Shown one piece after another: positions 14,480 to 19,795 of a DNA stretch of 19,795 nucleotides. The stretch comes from Pseudomonadota bacterium. Lineage in GTDB: Bacteria > SAR324 > XYD2-FULL-50-16 > JAHJRI01. Below the pieces are notes generated by a model. The model saw only the letters and a list, made by a program, of their open reading frames with translations, was not told the origin of the DNA and searched no databases. A program made the position numbers and the translations under genes. Position 1 is the stretch's first letter, and every line of letters starts with the position of its first letter. Where the stretch lies: assembly GCA_022360105.1 (NCBI GenBank), contig JAKSDL010000863.1:1-19795 (forward strand), read 5' to 3'.

Positions 14480-15244
14480 ATGACTGGACAACTCCCTATT
14501 CTTGAAGCAAAAAACCTGGGGAAGTTATTTGACGGAACCAATGGACAACTCCCTGCGGTCAACAATATCAGTTTTTCTGTATACAAAGGTGAATTCCTTT
14601 GTATCGTAGGACCATCGGGTTGTGGGAAAACAACTATTTTGCAATTGCTTGCAGGTCTTTTACCCAAGACCCGTGGAAAAGTACTACTGGAAGGAAAAAC
14701 ATTAACCCAGCCGCATCGGGACATCAGCGTGGTTTTTCAAAAACCGAACCTGATGCCCTGGAGAACCGTCCTGGATAATATTTTATTACCTCTTCAGATC
14801 GAGGGCGTTGCTGAAAAGAAGGCGAAGGAGAGTGCCATCAGCTATTTGCTGAAAGTGGGATTATCAGATTTTGCAGAGGCCTATCCTAAGGCCCTTTCAG
14901 GAGGTATGGAGCAAAGAGTGGCGGTTGCCAGGGCTTTGGTGAGAAATCCCCGAATTTTATTGCTGGATGAACCCTTTGGTGCGTTGGATTCATTTACCAG
15001 GGAGCAGCTTAACCTGGAACTACTCAGCCTCTGGAGAAATCAGAATATCACAGCCATTATGGTGACTCATAACATCCGGGAATCAGTCCTGTTGGCAGAC
15101 AGAGTACTGGTTCTTACTCCCAGGCCCGCCTCGGTTTACAAGGAATTTAAAATAGACTTGCCCAGACCTCGAACTGAGGATATCGAATACACTCCCGAAT
15201 TTGTTGATCTTACCTATAATATCCGCAAGGCGATAAAAGCTTAA
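14480..15244 (+). CDS. ABC importer ATPase, SsuB/ThiZ-like; flavin-regulated operon
   Basis: ATPase of about 254 residues. Numbering from the GTG at 14477, Walker A is GPSGCGKTT (45-53), Q-loop VVFQKP (85-90), signature LSGGMEQR (140-147), Walker B ILLLDEP (160-166) and switch His198. ALDSFTR after Walker B is typical of nitrate/sulfonate/taurine-type ATPases. The GTG directly follows the binding-protein stop and the ATG is one codon later; I chose the ATG, and both imply tight coupling to the upstream gene. It completes a permease, binding protein and ATPase set under one FMN riboswitch, so the transporter does not need to borrow an ATPase. Confidence 0.92.
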   Translation: MTGQLPILEAKNLGKLFDGTNGQLPAVNNISFSVYKGEFLCIVGPSGCGKTTILQLLAGLLPKTRGKVLLEGKTLTQPHRDISVVFQKPNLMPWRTVLDNILLPLQIEGVAEKKAKESAISYLLKVGLSDFAEAYPKALSGGMEQRVAVARALVRNPRILLLDEPFGALDSFTREQLNLELLSLWRNQNITAIMVTHNIRESVLLADRVLVLTPRPASVYKEFKIDLPRPRTEDIEYTPEFVDLTYNIRKAIKA

Positions 15245-15293
15245 CTTAAGTAATGCATTTTGCATTTAGCGGTTGGCTTTTAGCCTTAATTGA

Positions 15294-15310
15294 GCACCTT
15301 CGGTGCGTTT
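15294..15310 (+). terminator. Weak hairpin after the ABC importer operon
   Basis: GCACC (15294-15298) and GGTGC (15302-15306) flank a TTC loop, followed by GTTTATATT. The stem is only 5 bp and the T run is interrupted, so it may or may not terminate the operon. The rest of the 261-bp gap to the next gene is non-coding as far as I can tell. Confidence 0.3.
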
Positions 15311-15505
15311 ATATTGCCATTCAATCAAACGGAGCGAAGCGAGTCGAATTGAAGCTAATTGCTAACAGCTTTTTGTGTAAACCTGAATTGAGAGAGATAA
15401 TCACCCTCATTTCGACAATTGACCAATATCCGGGTGATGTACTAACACTTTAAAGATAACCAGTTACAAAACAATTGAGAATTGAAGATCCGAGACGAAT
15501 GAAAA

Positions 15506-16897
15506 ATGGAAGGTAAGAGGCAATTTCGAGTCGAAAAAATCGGTGGTACATCAATGTCACTGTTTAATGAGATCGTCGAAAATATCATTCTGAAAGATAA
15601 AGACGATGTTTATAACAGGATATTTGTGGTTTCTGCGTATGGTGGAATTACCAACGATCTCTTGGAACATAAAAAATCCGGAGAAACGGGAATCTACAAG
15701 TTGTTTGAAAATCATGGTGATTATTCAAAAGCCCTGCATTCTCTCAAAAAAAAGCTGTTTCATATAAACAAGCGATTCGAGCCATCCGGTTTGGATGTTT
15801 CAACAGCAAACGAATTTATCACCGGTCGCATAGACAGAGCTATAAAGATTTTGGAAAGTATGCAGGCCGTGTTGGCTTCAGGTTATGTCAACAGAAATGA
15901 GTTATTGCTTTCAGCGCGTGAATTGTTGGCGTCCCTTGGTGAAATGCATAGTGCCTACAATTCAACAAACATTCTGTTGAACAAAGGATATGATGCTGAA
16001 TTCATTGATCTAAGCGGATGGGAAGACGGACACCAGTATACCATTGACGAACGAATCAGAACGGCTTTTGAATTGATCGATCCATCCAAGGCAATATGCT
16101 TTGTGACTGGTTATACGAAGGGAACCGAAGGGATCATGAGGGAGTTTGACAGGGGTTATTCGGAAGTGACCTTCTCTAAGATTGCCGTTGCTTTAAAAGC
16201 TGAAGAAGCCGTTATCCATAAAGAGTTTCATTTATGCTCGGGAGATCCCGAAATTCTTGGGGTGGATAAGGTAAAACCGGTCTGCAAAACGAATTTTGAT
16301 GTGGCGGATCAGCTGGCAGATGTAGACATGGAGGCTATTCATCCCAAAGCTTCAAAGGCTTTGGAAATAGCTGGAATACCTATTCGAGTCAAAAACGCTT
16401 TCGAACCGGATCACCAGGGAACACTGATAACAAAAAACTATATCTGCCCTGAATCGCGAATTGAGATTATCACCGGTTCGAACAAGATGACTTCTCTGGG
16501 AATCCATGATACGCGCATGGTGGGGGAGGTTGGATTCGATCTGCGGATTATGAAGGTATTGGCGGATCATAAAGTGTCGTTCATCTGTAAAATGACTAAT
16601 GCCAATACGATTGAAGTATTAATCAAGGATAAGGAGTATACGAAAGCGCTACTGAAATCATTAAAAACACATTTTGAAACGGTTACCTCCACTCCTGTGG
16701 CAATTGTGTGCGCCATCGGCTCCAATATAGCCAAGCCAGGAATTTTAGCAATGGCTGCAGGGGCGATGGCAAACCAGGGAATAAACATACTGGCAGTGTC
16801 TCAAACATCAAGACAAACAAACATGCAGTTTATAGTCGAAAGAAAGGAATTTATTGAAGCGCAGAAAGTGCTGCATCAGGCACTGTGTGAGGCTTAG
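15506..16897 (+). CDS. Aspartate kinase, ectoine-type (Ask_Ect-like)
   Basis: Aspartokinase of 463 residues, which phosphorylates L-aspartate as the first step to lysine, threonine, methionine or ectoine. KIGGTSMS (11-18) replaces the usual KFGGTS, SLGE (143-146) is the aspartate-binding site, FDRGYSEVTFSKIAV (214-228) replaces the usual GRGGSD block, and CSGDPEILG (244-252) replaces the common TDVDG segment. EKIGGTSMS, RIFVVSAYGGITN, HKEFHLCSGDP and NAFEPDHQGTLI follow the specialised Ask_Ect paralogue found with ectABC. A C-terminal ACT region (about 330-463) includes GILAMAAGAMANQGINILAVS. No ectoine genes are in the window: it follows the flavin transporter by 261 bp and converges on the subtilase. 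The Shine-Dalgarno is weak. Confidence 0.87.
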   Translation: MEGKRQFRVEKIGGTSMSLFNEIVENIILKDKDDVYNRIFVVSAYGGITNDLLEHKKSGETGIYKLFENHGDYSKALHSLKKKLFHINKRFEPSGLDVSTANEFITGRIDRAIKILESMQAVLASGYVNRNELLLSARELLASLGEMHSAYNSTNILLNKGYDAEFIDLSGWEDGHQYTIDERIRTAFELIDPSKAICFVTGYTKGTEGIMREFDRGYSEVTFSKIAVALKAEEAVIHKEFHLCSGDPEILGVDKVKPVCKTNFDVADQLADVDMEAIHPKASKALEIAGIPIRVKNAFEPDHQGTLITKNYICPESRIEIITGSNKMTSLGIHDTRMVGEVGFDLRIMKVLADHKVSFICKMTNANTIEVLIKDKEYTKALLKSLKTHFETVTSTPVAIVCAIGSNIAKPGILAMAAGAMANQGINILAVSQTSRQTNMQFIVERKEFIEAQKVLHQALCEA

Positions 16898-16918
16898 GTG
16901 TTACTTGATTCAAAAAGA

Positions 16919-16959
16919 AAAGGGGACTTTCATAATTAACTATGAAAGTCCCCTTTTTT
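16919..16959. terminator. Bidirectional intrinsic terminator
   Basis: AAAGGGGACTTTCATA (16919-16934) and TATGAAAGTCCCCTTT (16941-16956) form a perfect 16-bp stem around a 6-nt loop, followed by T run to 16959 and preceded by an A-rich stretch. It serves both the + strand aspartokinase and the - strand subtilase, which converge here. Confidence 0.93.
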
Positions 16960-17001
16960 GTTAGCAGTTCCCCTGGAATGTACAGAGGAATTATTACTCG
17001 A

Positions 17002-19795
17002 TTAGTTCCTGATTAAATCAACATTGACAGAACCCAGATTTCCCGGATTTCCGGGATCTGTTCCCAGGTCAAAATATCCGTAGAACCTATCACCTGCAGC
17101 AGAACCTGTGAGGGTGTAGTTCAAGTCAATTGAAAAAGGAACACCGGCTGGTTGATTTGCAGGCACATTAACAGTGAAATTGCCTTCATCACCTGCTACA
17201 ACAGCAGCGAATACTTTTAGAGCTTGTGGAGTTACATGTCCGCCTTCCCAATTCTGAACCAGAATCCAATAAGTTCCGGCTGCCGGATTAGCAATATTTA
17301 CATACTCATCCCAACTTCCTGTTGCTCCATATGCCAACAACGTAGCCCAGCCTGGAGTAGGACCGACACCGACAAACAGATCCAGGTCATTTGAATCGGA
17401 TTCTGTGATTTCAGTTACCAGTCTTTGTGCACCGGCAGGAACCGTTATGGTGAAAAAGAAAGCTCCATCTGTCGCAGGATTGGTGAAAGCGTCAAAAGGA
17501 TCGCCATTGGTTGGGTCAGAGACCAACGCGTTTGTGGTCGGAACTCCTTGAGCCAGACCTGCACTGTTCAATGCAGCACTGGTGATCTCGATCGCCTTTA
17601 GATTTGTCAGCGAGAATGTACCTGCCTCCGTGGAGGTAGAGACTTCCACTGAACCCGGTAGATTGCTGTTTGCAGGTAACGCTGCAATCGGCATATGGAA
17701 ATCAGGTGCCAGACCATTCATTTCAATAAAACGCACTTCCGCAAACTCCCATGAGCCGATAGTTGCTGCAGATACGTCAAAACTTACTGTCACTGCCTGT
17801 GTATCCCCGGGATTTAATGTAAACGTACTGGGAACTGCAGTTACTCCGGGAGATGGTACAAGATCCCAGGTTGTTATGTTGTTGGAGGCATTTTGAACAG
17901 TTCTGGTCCAGCTACATCCAACCACACAGCTTTCCTGGCCTAAGCTTGCCAGGTTCAGTGTTGATGGATCACCACCAACATAAGGATCTTGAGCCAGGAA
18001 ATTACCGGTAGTTTCGTTCAGAACCAGTCCTGCTGTCACAGCGGCAGGAAGTTCAATTCTTCCGGCACCAACGTCAAAAGGATCAACCGGTCTGACGCCA
18101 TCTTCCTTGGTGTTGTTAACCAATACAGCGGTTGACATCATTGCGGATTGAATTTGCATTGGACTCCAGTCCGGATGAGCTGCTGTTAACAAAGCTCCGG
18201 CACCAGCAATGTGGGGACTGGACATGGAAGTTCCGCGAATGATGTTATAATCCTGATCGGCAGGACTATACGCCTCGTGATAAGCGGCAAAGATCGCTCG
18301 CCCGGGAGCAGTGATGTTTGGTTTTACAATGCTGGGTACCGCGGGGTCAGCTCCCCTGGAACTGAAATATGCCAGGACATCACCTTCGTTGTCATTCAGC
18401 ACTTTGAAAGTTCCGGTTAATTTTGCCTGATGGCCAGTGCCAGTGGATAACCAGGTACGAACCACCTCTGCATCCGTATTCAGGATATGAGTGGCCGGAA
18501 GTGCATGACTATCTGTCATAAAATATCCGATTCCATCCGGTGATTCCGGTGGGATGTTGAGAACCATGGCACCACCGCCATTATCCCGGACAGCTTCACC
18601 TCTGGCATAACGAGCTGTTGAACCTACATGGTTGCAAAGCACGATTTCTCCGTTAAATGGTGCTGTGAATAAACCTGGTTCACAAGCCGGGTTACCAAAA
18701 TCAGCAGCATCAACGATGGGTGCAGGACCATATCCAATCGTGACGCTATGACCTTTGATGTTTGAGGGAGCAGGGGTGTCACCACCGGTCATCTTCACCA
18801 GCCAGTTTTCGTACTGCAAATTATGTGAACTGGCAGCTACTGCTGTAATCCAAGGAGCATCAGCCGGAGAGCCCAGGGTTTCTGCTAACGGACCGCCGTT
18901 ACCTGCAGAGGTAGCAACAAAAATTCCTGCATCCATGGCAGAGAGAAACGATAAGGAGTCAAAATCCGCCCAGGGATCACTGGAACCACCACCAATGGAG
19001 TAGTTAATAACATCAACACCATCCAGAATAGCCTGGTTGATTGCGCCCAGGATAGCACTGAGATAACATCCCTCTTCCGCACAAACGGAGTAGGCAATAA
19101 CATTTGAATGAGGAGAAACACCGGCAATGGTTTTGGTAAGTTCCTTGCCGTTTGGTGTAACTACCGTTGCGTTGAAAACAACGTTTCCAGCACTGGTACC
19201 GGCAGTGTGAGAACCGTGGCCATCAATATCTCTTGGATTTCCATTGTTCACTGGTGGATATCCCCAGGCACCAATCAGCTTATCGTTACAAGGGAACGTG
19301 GGATCATACACGGTTTCTGCAGGATCGCAGACACCAAAATATTTTCCTTTGGGATTTGTGTGGGTGTATCCGTCATCACCTGTTGCTGCAAAGGAGTCAC
19401 TGACAGGATTAATTCCCGAATCGATAACACCGACAACCACACCTTCACCCATGGTTCCGGGGACATCTCCAACACCTTTCCAAACTTGCGGAGCGCCGAT
19501 CCAGGTATAACCACCTTCGTGGCATCCTACTAAAATAAATCCACTCACGATAAAAAAGGAAGAAAAGAGCGCGAGCCTGCGTCCCAGGATGTTCTTTCTT
19601 ACCAGAATCCAGGCAGTGAGCAGAGTGACCACTGACAGTGACAAGGCAACAATTAGCCAGATTGAATTGTTGGAAGGCTGAGCATATCTCAGAAGCGGTT
19701 CCTTGCTACGATGCAGTTGCCTGAGTTCATCCTTTTGTATTTTCAGAATACCGGGAACATCAGCCAGAGCTTCTGCTTCTGCTTGGGTTAGTTCA
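17002..19795 (-). CDS. S8 subtilisin-like serine peptidase, N terminus beyond the window
   Basis: Large secreted or membrane-tethered subtilase; at least 930 codons are visible, and the frame stays open to the right edge, so the TTG at 19644 is not the start. Numbered from the first complete codon at 19794: an I9-like propeptide end at 1-29 (LTQAEAEALADVPGI), two hydrophobic helices at about 45-65 and 74-91, then WIGAPQVW and the catalytic domain. The triad is Asp125 (GVIDSG), His193 (DGHGSHTAG) and Ser523 (GTSMSSPH), with oxyanion Asn299 (SAGNGG). A PA-type insert lies at about 360-450 (GGAMVLN, LPATHI). After the peptidase come an Fn3-like subtilase domain (about 615-700) and a PPC-like beta domain (about 783-850; DLDLFV, GTYWILVQNW). 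The helices between propeptide and catalytic domain are unusual. No C-terminal sorting signal is seen. Confidence 0.93.
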   Translation of the reverse strand, partial: ELTQAEAEALADVPGILKIQKDELRQLHRSKEPLLRYAQPSNNSIWLIVALSLSVVTLLTAWILVRKNILGRRLALFSSFFIVSGFILVGCHEGGYTWIGAPQVWKGVGDVPGTMGEGVVVGVIDSGINPVSDSFAATGDDGYTHTNPKGKYFGVCDPAETVYDPTFPCNDKLIGAWGYPPVNNGNPRDIDGHGSHTAGTSAGNVVFNATVVTPNGKELTKTIAGVSPHSNVIAYSVCAEEGCYLSAILGAINQAILDGVDVINYSIGGGSSDPWADFDSLSFLSAMDAGIFVATSAGNGGPLAETLGSPADAPWITAVAASSHNLQYENWLVKMTGGDTPAPSNIKGHSVTIGYGPAPIVDAADFGNPACEPGLFTAPFNGEIVLCNHVGSTARYARGEAVRDNGGGAMVLNIPPESPDGIGYFMTDSHALPATHILNTDAEVVRTWLSTGTGHQAKLTGTFKVLNDNEGDVLAYFSSRGADPAVPSIVKPNITAPGRAIFAAYHEAYSPADQDYNIIRGTSMSSPHIAGAGALLTAAHPDWSPMQIQSAMMSTAVLVNNTKEDGVRPVDPFDVGAGRIELPAAVTAGLVLNETTGNFLAQDPYVGGDPSTLNLASLGQESCVVGCSWTRTVQNASNNITTWDLVPSPGVTAVPSTFTLNPGDTQAVTVSFDVSAATIGSWEFAEVRFIEMNGLAPDFHMPIAALPANSNLPGSVEVSTSTEAGTFSLTNLKAIEITSAALNSAGLAQGVPTTNALVSDPTNGDPFDAFTNPATDGAFFFTITVPAGAQRLVTEITESDSNDLDLFVGVGPTPGWATLLAYGATGSWDEYVNIANPAAGTYWILVQNWEGGHVTPQALKVFAAVVAGDEGNFTVNVPANQPAGVPFSIDLNYTLTGSAAGDRFYGYFDLGTDPGNPGNLGSVNVDLIRN

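Noticed and set aside
15253..15453. 66-residue + strand open frame after the ABC importer operon
   Set aside because: Its composition looks like translated non-coding DNA (it reads through the hairpin at 15294-15306), no Shine-Dalgarno was convincing, and no family pattern was recognised.
17582..19533. Several long open frames on the + strand and in other - frames opposite the subtilase
   Set aside because: They are antisense or off-frame shadows of a gene with a complete catalytic triad and clear domain order; none shows a family pattern.
1..19795. CRISPR arrays, tRNA or rRNA genes, insertion sequences, phage genes, toxin-antitoxin pairs
   Set aside because: No regularly spaced direct repeats, cloverleaf-like segments, transposase or integrase motifs, or small paired toxin-antitoxin genes were recognised on either strand by eye.

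Overview
The window looks like chromosomal DNA of a Gram-negative bacterium of moderate, slightly AT-rich base composition (my impression, about 42% GC). Evidence for a double membrane is an outer-membrane TpsB/ShlB-type transporter ending in a C-terminal Phe, two predicted lipoproteins and ABC importers with exported binding proteins. The mix of a CGGC-family relative, GAF/HD-GYP signalling, an ectoine-type aspartokinase, an FMN riboswitch and REP-like palindromes would suit a deltaproteobacterium-like lineage (Desulfobacterota or SAR324), but no 16S or universal marker is present, so this is only a guess. I see no phage, transposase, CRISPR, tRNA or rRNA.

Layout. 1-493: possible last codons of a + strand gene, then three hairpins, with a fourth REP-like repeat. 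494-2542 (-): a TpsB transporter without a visible exoprotein partner. 2760-4684 (-): a two-gene cassette of a NAPE-PLD-like metallo-beta-lactamase-fold lipoprotein and an alpha/beta-hydrolase lipoprotein, plausibly lipid turnover enzymes. 5080-7366 (+): a CGGC-like protein that has lost the CGGC motif, a GAF/HD-GYP c-di-GMP phosphodiesterase and a single-domain response regulator. 7398-10352 (-): binding protein, permease and ATPase of a TrpXYZ-like (ABC_sub_bind) importer followed by a 55-residue rubredoxin. 10954-12174 (+): a Cys/Met-metabolism PLP enzyme. 12177-15244 (+): strong promoter, FMN riboswitch, intrinsic terminator and a complete ThiXYZ/NMT1-like ABC importer, which together indicate a flavin-regulated importer, most likely for riboflavin. 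15506-16897 (+): ectoine-type aspartate kinase without ectABC. A near-perfect bidirectional terminator separates it from a convergent S8 subtilase (17002 to beyond the right edge, -).

Most notable: (i) the FMN riboswitch in front of a NMT1/THI5-type ABC importer, with a terminator arm complementary to the aptamer's 5' end; (ii) the subtilase reading frame continues off the window and shows an I9-like propeptide separated from the catalytic domain by two hydrophobic helices, an odd architecture; (iii) a CGGC-family relative lacking its namesake cysteines; (iv) a -35/-10 promoter match inside the apparent N terminus of the TpsB gene, which questions its start.
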